Below, piece by piece: positions 7,300 through 15,600 of a DNA stretch of 21,760 bases. Numbering within the stretch: the stretch's first letter is position 1; every line of letters begins with the position of its first letter. Made by a program: the position numbers and the translations under genes. Under the pieces are notes generated by a model that did no database searches, had not been told where the DNA came from, and saw only the letters and a list, made by a program, of their open reading frames with translations. The stretch covers positions 1 through 21,760 of the forward strand of contig JAAZLQ010000046.1 of assembly GCA_012799255.1 (NCBI GenBank), in the 5' to 3' direction. Origin of the DNA: Bacillota bacterium. GTDB taxonomy: Bacteria; Bacillota_G; Limnochordia; DTU010.

Positions 7300-9243
7300 T
7301 CACAAGAGATTCACTTGCCATAAGACCAGAGTTACACTAAGGCTACTTAAGGTAAGTAATACATAATGGAGTCTTTGCCAAAGACTACCTTTTTTGGTGA
7401 TCAAAACATAGATGGTTGTGGCGAACATCAACACTCCTAGTCCCGCTAAAACCTTCGTAAGAAGCAGGATAGCCTTAAGGGTCGATGATGGCTCAAAAAC
7501 TAGGAGGGGAACGCCTAACGTTGGATGGGTAGTATTCAGCATATCGATTAGGAGCACAACTGTTGTGAAAAACAGCAGAATGAAAACCAATCCAAAGAGT
7601 TTAGGAATGGTAAAGGAACGACTTCTTTGTTTGTTCTGAAAGAGTGTCCTAATCCAGCCTAGTATTGTGCCAAGCATAAATAGAACTGCAACACCTAACA
7701 AACTTGCTAAAAATGGGAAGCTTTCTTGCCATGGTGTTCTCAGCCAAACGCCAGGCCATGGCAGATGGATCATGGTAGCCTTTCCGCCGTCAAAGCTAAA
7801 GGCAATTCTACCTTGGCCATCCAGTTCTTGAAAAAGACCAGGTGCTACTTCCCCATAATATGTGGTATCGCCAGCAGTCTGCACTGCGAGATAGCCCTCT
7901 GGCGTTACACTAACCTTAATGGGCTGAAGGATGCGTAGCAAAGCTTCAATACCAGTGAAATTCGCACGCGAACTATGGTAGAGTCCAGAGTAGTTATCTT
8001 CTGTGCCAATAATAATAGGGCGTGGAAGAGCTTGCTCACTAGCATTTAGAGGGAAATACCGATCCATAAAACTTTCAATCAGAACGTTTCGGGCAATGCT
8101 TCCCCCTAGAGAATTATAGACGACATAAATTCCCACGTTTTCTTCAGGTAGAAAATACAATCCGGTAGAAAATAGGAGAGTATCTCCGCCATGGGATAAA
8201 ATACGCTGACCATTATAGTTGGCTTCAATTAACCCATAAGTCATACCAGGGATCTCTGGGTGACCGGCAAATTGCTGTTTCAGCATAATTGACGCAGTTG
8301 CTTCTTGGAGAATTCTTACCTCCTGAAGGGACCCAACTTCTTCCTCATTTTCTTGTTCATTGCTTTCCACACTAGCTTCTACCAATCCTAAATTAAGCAG
8401 GGCTGCAATTAAGCGAGACATATCTAAGGTGCTGCTGGTGAGAGCGCCTGCCGGGTAGCTCTGCACATACTCAAAGCCTCCTGGAACAAACTTTCCATCC
8501 TGATAACGGTATCCTTCGCTTAAGCGAGATATAAGGTTTTCCGGAAGGGGCTGAGCAAAGGTTGTGGACCCCATTTTGAGTGGTTGAAGAATGTTCTCTT
8601 CCACGTACTCAACAAAAGGTTGTCCACTAACCTGTTCTACGATGTAGGCTGCCAATGTGGTTCCATAATTGGAATACGCCATGACAGATCCGGGAGTAAA
8701 GATTCTCGCTGGGAGTTGTTCTCGCACATACTGTCCCAGGGATCTGATTGAGTCTGCTCCTGACACCATGATGAGCGCGACTTCATCCTCAAAACCGGCA
8801 GTGTGGGTCATGAGGTGGTGGAGCGTAATGGGAGGAACCTCTTTGCCTGAAGCTGTTTTGGAAGGAATAGAAAAATCCAAATAGTTGTTGATATCGGTGT
8901 ACAAATCCAAACGTCCTTGTTCCATCAATTGCATAACTGAGATCCAAACCAGAAGCTTAGTGTTGGAACCGGGGCGATGCAGAGTTGTCCCTGGAATCAT
9001 GGGGATCTGTTTTTCAAGATCAGCAAATCCATAGCCCTTGCTGAACACTATCTCTCCGTTTTTTACTACAGCAATTTCAGCTCCGGGTATGTTGTAGGCA
9101 GGAAGCTGGATAGAAAAAATCCCGTCAAAAAAAGCCTCTAGTTCGGAAACACTATCCAAGTCTGCGCCCTGAACCTTCGGCACGATCAGCAAAAACAAGA
9201 CGATAAGTCCGGTGAGAATCTGTTGTCTACGAGATTTTCTCAT
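7300..9243 (-). CDS. Beta-lactamase-fold serine hydrolase with C-terminal membrane helices
   Basis: A 647-residue membrane-anchored member of the class C beta-lactamase / penicillin-binding protein-like superfamily. Residues 1-26 are a signal peptide or anchor. The hydrolase domain spans about 30-385 and carries the SxxK nucleophile motif (Ser93-Asn-Thr-Lys96), the YxN motif (Tyr190-Ser-Asn192) and HGG (351-353) in place of KTG. An acidic, low-complexity insert lies at about 289-306. A beta-rich middle part leads to four hydrophobic helices at about 515-647. The domain should face outward and could act on D-amino-acid peptides, esters or beta-lactams; the true substrate is unknown for most of this family. 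The ATG at 9243 has a GGGGTG ribosome binding site. The small membrane protein gene lies upstream and the RelA/SpoT-type gene 37 bases downstream, so cotranscription is likely. Confidence 0.88.
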   Translation of the reverse strand: MRKSRRQQILTGLIVLFLLIVPKVQGADLDSVSELEAFFDGIFSIQLPAYNIPGAEIAVVKNGEIVFSKGYGFADLEKQIPMIPGTTLHRPGSNTKLLVWISVMQLMEQGRLDLYTDINNYLDFSIPSKTASGKEVPPITLHHLMTHTAGFEDEVALIMVSGADSIRSLGQYVREQLPARIFTPGSVMAYSNYGTTLAAYIVEQVSGQPFVEYVEENILQPLKMGSTTFAQPLPENLISRLSEGYRYQDGKFVPGGFEYVQSYPAGALTSSTLDMSRLIAALLNLGLVEASVESNEQENEEEVGSLQEVRILQEATASIMLKQQFAGHPEIPGMTYGLIEANYNGQRILSHGGDTLLFSTGLYFLPEENVGIYVVYNSLGGSIARNVLIESFMDRYFPLNASEQALPRPIIIGTEDNYSGLYHSSRANFTGIEALLRILQPIKVSVTPEGYLAVQTAGDTTYYGEVAPGLFQELDGQGRIAFSFDGGKATMIHLPWPGVWLRTPWQESFPFLASLLGVAVLFMLGTILGWIRTLFQNKQRSRSFTIPKLFGLVFILLFFTTVVLLIDMLNTTHPTLGVPLLVFEPSSTLKAILLLTKVLAGLGVLMFATTIYVLITKKGSLWQRLHYVLLTLSSLSVTLVLWQVNLL

Positions 9244-9347
9244 TGATTACACCCCACAGAGAAGTAAGCTATACAGCAACAGACTTCTCCAAAATCGGTT
9301 GGGGTTCCTCCCGTTAAGTCAACAATATTCCAGATAAATCAGTCAAG

Positions 9348-9863
9348 CTAGATGCGAATCAGCGCAAACCTGCCGGCAATCCAGGTGATGAAGATAAAGC
9401 GGATTAGGAAGGTGACAAACATTGGAACCGGATAAAACCACGGGGAGTAGTCAAAAAGACTAACATTACGCACAACCTGACTGAATCCTGTGGCTAAAAG
9501 TGTCCATCCCAGCGCGTAAAAATATCCTAGTTGCTTGTTTTCGTCGGGCCAGAAGTGGAGATAAAATACTACCAGTAAGGTCCAAGCTATAGGTGCTAGA
9601 AGTAGATGTCCACTGGCGTCAAAAAGCCCCATGTTAGCAAAGGTAAACGCTCGAAATAGTTTCCCTACAATTAAGTCATCAACGAAATCAACAAGTCCTC
9701 CTAGTACCACCCCATAGGGAAGCAAAATGCGGAATCTGTCTCTCGGTACAGTAATGAGCAAGAATACTGTAACGACAAGGACAAGGACTGGATACACCAG
9801 AAATTGGGCAAGCACCAGCAACACTCCCTTCCAAATCATGCTAAAGGATAGTATAACCAACAT
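9348..9863 (-). CDS. Small polytopic membrane protein of unknown function
   Basis: A 171-residue, strongly hydrophobic protein with about five predicted membrane segments: roughly residues 10-38, 47-65, 85-103, 112-130 and 145-168. Polar motifs between them include a PRDRFR loop near residue 40 and VDFVDDLIVGKLFR, whose acidic residues lie next to a helix. I do not recognise the family with confidence. The ATG at 9863 has only a weak upstream GAAAG; an in-frame ATG at codon 9 has no better site, so the start is uncertain. It lies on the same strand as the serine hydrolase, 104 bases upstream of it, and is divergent from typA. Function cannot be inferred beyond membrane localisation. Confidence 0.7.
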   Translation of the reverse strand: MLVILSFSMIWKGVLLVLAQFLVYPVLVLVVTVFLLITVPRDRFRILLPYGVVLGGLVDFVDDLIVGKLFRAFTFANMGLFDASGHLLLAPIAWTLLVVFYLHFWPDENKQLGYFYALGWTLLATGFSQVVRNVSLFDYSPWFYPVPMFVTFLIRFIFITWIAGRFALIRI

Positions 9864-9899
9864 CTTTCGTTAGATTACTAAGACGCGTAAAATACACGT

Positions 9900-9928
9900 T
9901 TCCGAGTGAAACAAGGTTATGATATACT
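9900..9928 (+). promoter_or_regulatory. Probable extended -10 promoter of typA
   Basis: TGATATACT at 9920-9928 gives an extended -10 (TGn) plus a 5/6 TATACT hexamer. A poor -35, TTCCGA, lies 17 bases upstream at 9900-9905, which fits the usual trade-off with an extended -10. An inverted repeat, GTTTC (9898-9902) and GAAAC (9908-9912), covers the -35 position. The typA start lies 31 bases downstream of the -10. Confidence 0.55.
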
Positions 9929-9958
9929 AGGTACGCTTAATGGAAAGGACTAACCAAT

Positions 9959-11779
9959 ATGGAAATTAGAAATGTGGCAATTATTGCCCACGTAGATCAT
10001 GGAAAGACCACCTTGGTGGATGCATTTTTAAAGCAATCAGGCGTCTTCAGGGCGAATCAGAAGGTACAAGATCGGGTACTCGATTCGAACGCTCTTGAAC
10101 AAGAACGAGGCATCACGATCTTGGCCAAGAATGTTTCTGTTAAATATGAAGATGTGAAGATTAATATCGTTGATACCCCCGGTCACGCCGACTTTGGTGG
10201 CGAAGTGGAGCGGATTTTGAGTATGGTTGATGGAGCCCTGCTTGTAGTTGATGCAGTGGAGGGACCCATGCCTCAGACTCGATTTGTGTTACAGAAGGCT
10301 CTTCAGCGGGGGTTAGCACCTATTGTAGTAGTTAATAAAATTGACCGCCCGGCAAGTGACCCTGATCGGGTTGTGGACGAGGTGTTTGATTTGTTTGTAG
10401 CCTTGGAAGCAACGGAAGAGCAGCTGGATTTTCCAGTGTTTTATGCTTCTGCGTTGGCTGGTATGGCAAGTTCGGATCTTGAGGAAGTTATTGACCAAGA
10501 TCATGGAAGCATCTTACCTCTTCTCCGTGGTGTGGTGGAACATGTGCCCCCGCCAAAAGTTGAAGCGGATGGCCCGCTGAAAATGATGATCAGCAACCTT
10601 GAGTATAATGACTATGTAGGTCGGATTGCTTTGGGAAGGATTACCAGCGGTGTCCTCAGAAGTGGTCAGGAGATTTTGCTCACCCATAGTGAGCGTAAAG
10701 AGACAAAAAGGGGTAAGATTAGCCGGCTTTATACTTTTCAAGGTTTAGAAATGGTTGCTGTGGATAGCGTTTCAGCTGGCGATATCGCGGCCTTTAGTGG
10801 CATGGAGGACGTTGAGATTGGGGAAACGGTGAATCAGCTGGAACATCCACAACCTTTACCTGCCATTTCAGTGGATCAACCGACACTTACCATGATCTTC
10901 AGGGTTAATGATGGACCCTTTGCCGGACTAGATGCGGAGTACTTAACATCTAGACAGCTTAGGGATCGACTTTTGAGGGAAGCTAGGGTTAATGTGGCCT
11001 TAGAGGTGAATGAGACAGATTCGCCAGATCAGTTTAGAGTTTCGGGCCGTGGAGAATTACACCTGAGTGTGCTGATTGAAACAATGCGCCGGGAAGGGTA
11101 CAGTTTTTGTGTTACTAAACCTGAACCTGTTTTAAGGAAAACCGACGAGGGCGTGTTAGAACCCTATGAGCGTTTGCATATTGATGTCCCCCAGGAGTAT
11201 TTAGGATCGGTGATGGAGCTGATCGGTGAGCGCAAAGGTGAGCTGCAAGTGCTTAATCAGGCCCATGAAGGTCGCATGCGGGTGGAGTTTCTGGTTCCTG
11301 CTCGGGGATTAATTGGTTTTGCACCTCAGTTCTTAACGGAAACTAAGGGTACCGGAATCATGCATCACGCTTTTTCACATTATGGTCCGTGGGCTGGAAC
11401 CATCACTCAAAGGCAGACGGGAAGCTTAGTTGCCTGGGAATCTGGCACTGCAACTGCTTATGCTCTGCAAAACGCAGAAGAGAGGGGAACATTGTTTATC
11501 GGTCCAGGAACGGAAGTTTATGCTGGCATGATTGTGGGGGAACACAGTCGAGCCGGTGATTTGGAGATCAATGTTGCCCGTAAGAAGCACGTGACCAATA
11601 TCCGAGCAGCAGGTTCCGATGACTTGGTGAAACTAACTGCGCCGAAACAGCTTAGTTTGGAACAATATTTAGCTTACCTGGCCCATGATGAGTGTTTAGA
11701 AGTTACGCCAGGTGCATTACGCCTCCGTAAGTTACTTTTGGATCGTCATGCGCGCGAAAGACAAAAGAAGAATAACTAG
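9959..11779 (+). CDS. typA: Translational GTPase TypA/BipA
   Basis: A 606-residue ribosome-binding GTPase of the TypA/BipA family, which acts in 50S subunit assembly and in stress or low-temperature growth. The G-domain motifs are complete: G1 AHVDHGKTT at 10-18, switch I RGITI at 50-54, G3 DTPGH at 72-76, G4 NKID at 126-129 and G5 SAL at about 164. Downstream come the EF-Tu domain II-like barrel, two EF-G-like domains (with the GRGELHLSVLIETMRREGY motif) and the family-specific C-terminal domain with basic residues (ARKKHVTNIRAAGSDD). Length matches the usual 600-615 residues. The ATG follows GGAAAGGA. A NUDIX hydrolase gene follows after a short gap with no terminator, so the two are probably cotranscribed. 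Confidence 0.97.
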   Translation: MEIRNVAIIAHVDHGKTTLVDAFLKQSGVFRANQKVQDRVLDSNALEQERGITILAKNVSVKYEDVKINIVDTPGHADFGGEVERILSMVDGALLVVDAVEGPMPQTRFVLQKALQRGLAPIVVVNKIDRPASDPDRVVDEVFDLFVALEATEEQLDFPVFYASALAGMASSDLEEVIDQDHGSILPLLRGVVEHVPPPKVEADGPLKMMISNLEYNDYVGRIALGRITSGVLRSGQEILLTHSERKETKRGKISRLYTFQGLEMVAVDSVSAGDIAAFSGMEDVEIGETVNQLEHPQPLPAISVDQPTLTMIFRVNDGPFAGLDAEYLTSRQLRDRLLREARVNVALEVNETDSPDQFRVSGRGELHLSVLIETMRREGYSFCVTKPEPVLRKTDEGVLEPYERLHIDVPQEYLGSVMELIGERKGELQVLNQAHEGRMRVEFLVPARGLIGFAPQFLTETKGTGIMHHAFSHYGPWAGTITQRQTGSLVAWESGTATAYALQNAEERGTLFIGPGTEVYAGMIVGEHSRAGDLEINVARKKHVTNIRAAGSDDLVKLTAPKQLSLEQYLAYLAHDECLEVTPGALRLRKLLLDRHARERQKKNN

Positions 11780-11826
11780 ACAGGACTATCTGTGTTTTCC
11801 CAGAATTAACAGGTGAGGTGATCGTT

Positions 11827-12315
11827 GTGTTCAGGTTTATATCGAAAGATGTTTGGGTCGGAAGTAAGGTCATGCAGTTTAAGATGGTAGAACATCCGGG
11901 TGCAGCTGCAGCCTTAGTCATCAAAGATGGCTTGGTTTTGCTGGTGGAACAGTACAGGCCAGCAGCCGGAAGGCAGATGCTAGAAATTCCTGCCGGGACA
12001 ATTGATCGCGGTGAACCTCCCCTGGAATGTGCTCAAAGGGAGCTGAGGGAAGAGACTGGTTATAGTGCTGAGAATTGGGAGCCTCTGGGACATTTGTATC
12101 CAACCCCCGGTTATACTAATGAGGTACTCCATATCTTTTTAGCCAGTGGATTGACCAAGGGTGAGCAGCACCTTGATGAAGGTGAAGATATCAACGTTCG
12201 CTGGATTCCCTTAGCACAAGTCGAAGATATGATCGATAATGGCGAGATTAATGACGCAAAGACCATTATTGCAGTGTTTAAATACGTGAGGAAAATGAGG
12301 AACGAGTATAGTTAG
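11827..12315 (+). CDS. NUDIX hydrolase, ADP-ribose pyrophosphatase type
   Basis: A 162-residue protein with a complete NUDIX box at residues 57-79, reading G-x5-E-x7-R-E-x2-E-E-x-G-Y, which binds Mg2+ and catalyses hydrolysis of nucleoside diphosphates linked to another moiety. The VEQYRPAAGRQMLEIPAG segment just upstream of the box is typical of ADP-ribose pyrophosphatases (AMP plus ribose 5-phosphate as products), and the YPTPGYTNE segment after it also fits that subgroup. The chosen start is GTG at 11827, eight bases after an AGGTGAGG ribosome binding site. An in-frame GTG at 11818 overlaps that site and is less likely. The gene follows typA by 47 bases and ends at a strong terminator. Confidence 0.88.
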   Translation: MFRFISKDVWVGSKVMQFKMVEHPGAAAALVIKDGLVLLVEQYRPAAGRQMLEIPAGTIDRGEPPLECAQRELREETGYSAENWEPLGHLYPTPGYTNEVLHIFLASGLTKGEQHLDEGEDINVRWIPLAQVEDMIDNGEINDAKTIIAVFKYVRKMRNEYS

Positions 12316-12324
12316 TCGGAACAG

Positions 12325-12363
12325 AAAAATGGTGCAGAACACTTTGTGAACTGCACCATTTTT
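12325..12363. terminator. Bidirectional intrinsic terminator
   Basis: A 13-bp perfect stem, AAAAATGGTGCAG paired with CTGCACCATTTTT, with a 13-base loop that can itself pair weakly (CAC/GTG). It is followed by T residues on the plus strand and preceded by A residues, so it works on both strands. It lies between the NUDIX gene stop (12315) and the phosphohexomutase stop (12364), which it directly abuts. Confidence 0.88.
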
Positions 12364-13788
12364 TTACAGCGGTAGTTTAAGCGTATTGTCTTCCACGATC
12401 GCCTTTTTTAACATAAGGGCCTGCTCCGGGGTGTTAGTCTCATAGGCCAAGCGCAAGATCGGCTCTGTTCCTGAAAAACGGATAGAAAACCAATTGTCGT
12501 TAGTAAAGTAGAACTTCACGCCATCTAGATACGATGTTGTATGGATCTTCCAAGGGAACGATGGAATATAGCGTTCGTGTAGGAGCAGTTGTTCTAAACG
12601 TGACCGATCTTGGGGGTGATAGCTTAAGTTAACTTCCCCAAAATGGAGGGTTCCGTACTTTTCATTTATCTCAGCCAACAACCCGCTAAGGGTCTTTTTA
12701 GTTTTAGCTAGCATTTCTACGGCTAAAAGGGCGGCTAAGATACCGTCTTTGCCGTTTACATGCCCCCTGATCTTCAAACCTCCGCTACTTTCTCCGCCGA
12801 GGAGTAAATCCTCTTCGTCCATCTTGTGGGAGATGTGCTTAAAGCCTACCGGAACCTCAAATGCAGGTTCTCCAAAGGAGTGGGCGATGCGATCGAGAAC
12901 ATGACTGGTAGTCAAATTGCGTACCAATCCTCCCTTTTCCCCCCGGTATTGCTTAAGGTAATAGTAGAGAAGTTTGAGGATGTCATTTGCGGTAATGTAG
13001 TTCCCTTTTTCATCATAAAGTCCAATCCGGTCCGAGTCGCCATCAGTGGCGATACCGATGTGGTATTTCCCTTGCTTCATAATATACTCCATATCTTGGA
13101 GCGCTTCTCGGGAGGGTGAGGGTGACCTCTGTCCGAACATGGTATCTCTACCAGCGTTAATTAAATCCACTGAGCAGCGTAAAGATGCAAGGCACATGGC
13201 CATAATGTCTTTGGCAACACCAAACATGGGATTGAATAGCACGTTTAAGTTGAGTTTTTGGACAGCTTGTACATCAATTTGGGACAAAAGTGAATCAATA
13301 TAGGCATTCTTGTTGGAATACTCTATGATTTTGCCCTGTTCCAGGGCTTCGGTAAAGGATAAGGGTGGTGCCTGCATAGCTGGTATGTTGAGACAGAGTT
13401 GTTCCAAGCGTTCAGTCACTTGTACCGGGGCATCCTTACCACCTTCCACGATTACCTTAATTCCATTATACTCCGAGGGGTTATGCGAAGCAGTAACCAT
13501 TATGCCCATGGCCAACTTCTCTTGATCTACTGCATACATAAGCATCGGAGTAGGTACCACCTGCTCGATAAACCACACTTGAATTTCGTTGTGGACTAAA
13601 ATCTCGGCAAATGCCCGGGAAAACCGGCCAGATAAAAAGCGCAAGTCATGCCCCACAACTACAGGCTTATGGTCCTGTCCCAACTCTTTTAGATACAGTG
13701 CCACTGCTTGGGCTACCCTGCGCACATTACTGAAGGTAAACTCTTCGCCAATAACGGCGCGCCAGCCACCGGTACCGAATTTTATCAT
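12364..13788 (-). CDS. Phosphoglucomutase/phosphomannomutase (alpha-D-phosphohexomutase)
   Basis: A 474-residue, four-domain phosphohexomutase, which interconverts hexose 1-phosphate and 6-phosphate through a phosphoserine enzyme. The active-site loop is TASHNPSEYNG with the phosphorylated serine at Ser101. The metal loop is D249-G-D251-S-D253-R. The sugar-binding loop is GGESSGG at 331-337. The phosphate-binding loop is RFSGTEP at 437-443. The FGTGGWR start is shared with a subgroup of this family in Firmicutes. Whether glucose, mannose or another hexose phosphate is preferred cannot be read from these motifs. The ATG at 13788 is chosen because AAAGGG lies 10 bases upstream; an in-frame GTG at 13797 overlaps that site. 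It lies downstream of the flagellin terminator, so it probably has its own promoter, which I could not identify clearly. Confidence 0.93.
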   Translation of the reverse strand: MIKFGTGGWRAVIGEEFTFSNVRRVAQAVALYLKELGQDHKPVVVGHDLRFLSGRFSRAFAEILVHNEIQVWFIEQVVPTPMLMYAVDQEKLAMGIMVTASHNPSEYNGIKVIVEGGKDAPVQVTERLEQLCLNIPAMQAPPLSFTEALEQGKIIEYSNKNAYIDSLLSQIDVQAVQKLNLNVLFNPMFGVAKDIMAMCLASLRCSVDLINAGRDTMFGQRSPSPSREALQDMEYIMKQGKYHIGIATDGDSDRIGLYDEKGNYITANDILKLLYYYLKQYRGEKGGLVRNLTTSHVLDRIAHSFGEPAFEVPVGFKHISHKMDEEDLLLGGESSGGLKIRGHVNGKDGILAALLAVEMLAKTKKTLSGLLAEINEKYGTLHFGEVNLSYHPQDRSRLEQLLLHERYIPSFPWKIHTTSYLDGVKFYFTNDNWFSIRFSGTEPILRLAYETNTPEQALMLKKAIVEDNTLKLPL

Positions 13789-13855
13789 AGAAATCACACC
13801 CTTTCATAGCAACTTCAGTATTCTCTTTAGTGCCCAGAACTTCCTTTTTGGTAAT

Positions 13856-13881
13856 AAAAAGACCGCCCTATTCAGGACGGC
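13856..13881 (-). terminator. Intrinsic terminator of the flagellin gene
   Basis: On the minus strand a CCGTCC/GGGCGG stem (one G-U pair) around the 6-base loop TGAATA is followed by a T-rich run (TCTTTTT). It begins 8 bases after the flagellin stop codon and separates it from the phosphohexomutase gene downstream. Confidence 0.75.
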
Positions 13882-13888
13882 GAGTAAG

Positions 13889-14728
13889 TTAAGTCGGCCA
13901 GAGCAACTTTAAAATCATCTGCTGGGCCATGTTGGCCTGGGCAATCATGGCTAGAGCAGCTTGCATGCGGATCTGGGCTTGTACCATGTTCAACATTTCT
14001 TCTGCAATATCTGCATCACGGATGCGTGACTCAGCTTCAGCCAAGTTGATCGCGGTATTGTCAAGATTATTGATGGTATGTTCTAGTCTTCTGGTTTTAG
14101 CTCCAATATAAGCCCTTTGTGTGGAAACGCGACCAATTGCTTCATCCAAAATGTCGATTACTTCGTTGGCAGCCTCTGGTGTATCGATCGACAGGGGATT
14201 ACCGTCATCATCCAAAAGACCGAGTGCTCCTGCCCTCATGTCGCCGAGAGCAATATCCATATTCTGTCCCGCATTAGCCCCGATCTGAATCAATAGGGGA
14301 TTATCCTCGCCTCGACTCCCATCCAAGAGCGGAATCGTGTTAAAGTTGGTATTACCGCCAATATCACTTATGGCCTTCACCAGTTCATCAAACTCCATTT
14401 GGAGCGCTTTGCGATCCGCTTCGCTCAACGTCCCAGTTGCGGAGTAAACAGCTATTTCACGCAAGCGATGTAAAATGGCGTGGGTTTCGTTCAGGGCGCC
14501 ATCGGCCACATTCAACAGCGAAATAGCATCTTGGGCGTTTCGGGAGGCCTGTTTTAGCCCACGGATTTGCGCCCGCATTCTCTCTGAAATGGCGAGACCT
14601 GCGGGGTCATCCGCAGCACGATTGATCCGCTTGCCAGTTGCAATGCGTTCCATAGATCTTGCATAAGCATATTGGGCCGATTTAAAGGCGCTTACTGCTC
14701 TTAAACCTGCCAAGTAAAAAACACTCAT
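13889..14728 (-). CDS. Short, divergent flagellin
   Basis: A 279-residue flagellin made of little more than the conserved D0/D1 helices. Residues 25-58 (SMERIATGKRIN, AADDPAGLAISERMR, QIRGL) and the C-terminal block at about 232-279 (SRIRDADIAEEM, QAALAMIAQANMAQQ) are clear flagellin signatures. The variable D2/D3 region is almost absent. The extreme termini are unusual: residues 2-6 are SVFYL where flagellins normally have a R-I-N-x-N motif, and the protein ends LKLLWPT rather than in the common LQLL plus one residue. A ribosome binding site AAGGGGGGTG precedes the ATG. No other flagellar genes lie nearby. It may be a minor or alternative filament protein. A sigma-D-like promoter supports expression with the motility regulon. 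Confidence 0.9.
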   Translation of the reverse strand: MSVFYLAGLRAVSAFKSAQYAYARSMERIATGKRINRAADDPAGLAISERMRAQIRGLKQASRNAQDAISLLNVADGALNETHAILHRLREIAVYSATGTLSEADRKALQMEFDELVKAISDIGGNTNFNTIPLLDGSRGEDNPLLIQIGANAGQNMDIALGDMRAGALGLLDDDGNPLSIDTPEAANEVIDILDEAIGRVSTQRAYIGAKTRRLEHTINNLDNTAINLAEAESRIRDADIAEEMLNMVQAQIRMQAALAMIAQANMAQQMILKLLWPT

Positions 14729-14750
14729 CGACCCACCCCCCTTACGAATA

Positions 14751-14778
14751 ATATCGGGATTAATTCTGACAAGCTTTA
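14751..14778 (-). promoter_or_regulatory. Sigma-D (sigma-28) type promoter of the flagellin gene
   Basis: On the minus strand TAAA (14778-14775) is followed after 16 bases by CCCGATAT (14758-14751). This is a 7/8 match to the Bacillus-type sigma-D -10 (GCCGATAT), with a perfect -35 core. It ends 22 bases upstream of the flagellin start. The -35 TAAA overlaps the TAA stop codon of the ZIP transporter gene. Confidence 0.8.
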
Positions 14779-15492
14779 ACAGAACCCCAAAAATGACAAA
14801 CCAATGAGAACACCGATAATAGCGCCCATAGTTGTAATAAGTGGTGAAGTCCCGTCTAGTGCCTGGGGAAGAAGTTCATGGAAGACCAAAAAAAGCATGG
14901 CTCCTGCCGCAAAACTTAGTGAGCCCGCTAACGTCTCTGGAGAGAGCGTGCCTAATACTCCACCGATTAAAGCGCCTAATCCCATGGGTAAGCCGGCAAG
15001 AATAGTCCAAAGTACCACTTCATCTTTGGCAAAACCTGCAGCTAGCAGAGGGGCAGCCATGGCCATACCTTCAGGAATATCATGGAGACAGAGTGCTAAG
15101 GCCAGGCTTAAACCCAAGTTAGGGGAAGCCAAGTAACCTGCTCCAATAGCTAAACCTTCAGGCAGATTGTGCAGGGCAATCCCGATACCCAAGAGTAAGC
15201 TGGTCCGGGTCAGACTGGTCGTACCTTGCGGCAGAAATGGCGTAATTGCCAAGAGTGAGATAACCCCCAAAATAACCCCCGCAAAAGTGATCCCCAATCC
15301 TTTTAGCATAAGCGCCTCGGGGATCAGATCTTGAAAAACTACAGCCAACATCACGCCACTAGATAGACCTAAGAGAAAGCCAAGTGTATCCCCTTTTGGT
15401 CTCTTTCCTAACGCTAACAGGATACCTCCCAGGCCAGTACCGATGATCCCCGTCATTGTTCCCAAGTAGACAATTCTTCCCAGTTCCCACAC
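14776..15492 (-). CDS. ZIP-family metal transporter (ZupT/GufA-like)
   Basis: A 238-residue inner-membrane transporter with about eight hydrophobic helices. It has the paired ZIP metal-site motifs HNLPEG (108-113) and HDIPEG (137-142) in consecutive helices, and FHELLPQ at 204-210. Family members import divalent cations such as Zn2+, Fe2+ or Mn2+ into the cytoplasm. The loop before the first motif is short and lacks the histidine-rich stretch seen in many eukaryotic ZIPs, as is normal for bacterial members. The start is GTG at 15492, preceded by GGGAGG at suitable spacing. The gene is divergent from the XRE-cupin regulator and ends 47 bases before the flagellin gene. Metal specificity and metal regulation are not visible in the sequence. 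Confidence 0.92.
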   Translation of the reverse strand: MWELGRIVYLGTMTGIIGTGLGGILLALGKRPKGDTLGFLLGLSSGVMLAVVFQDLIPEALMLKGLGITFAGVILGVISLLAITPFLPQGTTSLTRTSLLLGIGIALHNLPEGLAIGAGYLASPNLGLSLALALCLHDIPEGMAMAAPLLAAGFAKDEVVLWTILAGLPMGLGALIGGVLGTLSPETLAGSLSFAAGAMLFLVFHELLPQALDGTSPLITTMGAIIGVLIGLSFLGFC

Positions 15493-15565
15493 GAGTATTT
15501 CCTCCCTTGAAAAGCCCTTCTACATCCTTATTTCATCAGGGTGAAAAATATTTCTTTCCAAGGTA

Positions 15566-15594
15566 TTGACATGTATCTTGCCAGTCGGTACAAT
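15566..15594 (+). promoter_or_regulatory. Strong sigma-A promoter of the regulator-pot operon
   Basis: TTGACA at 15566-15571 and TACAAT at 15589-15594 are separated by exactly 17 bases, matching the consensus except for one -10 base. Transcription would start near 15600, immediately at the first half-site of the operator array. It is the best promoter in the window. Confidence 0.85.
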
Positions 15595-15600
15595 ACATTT

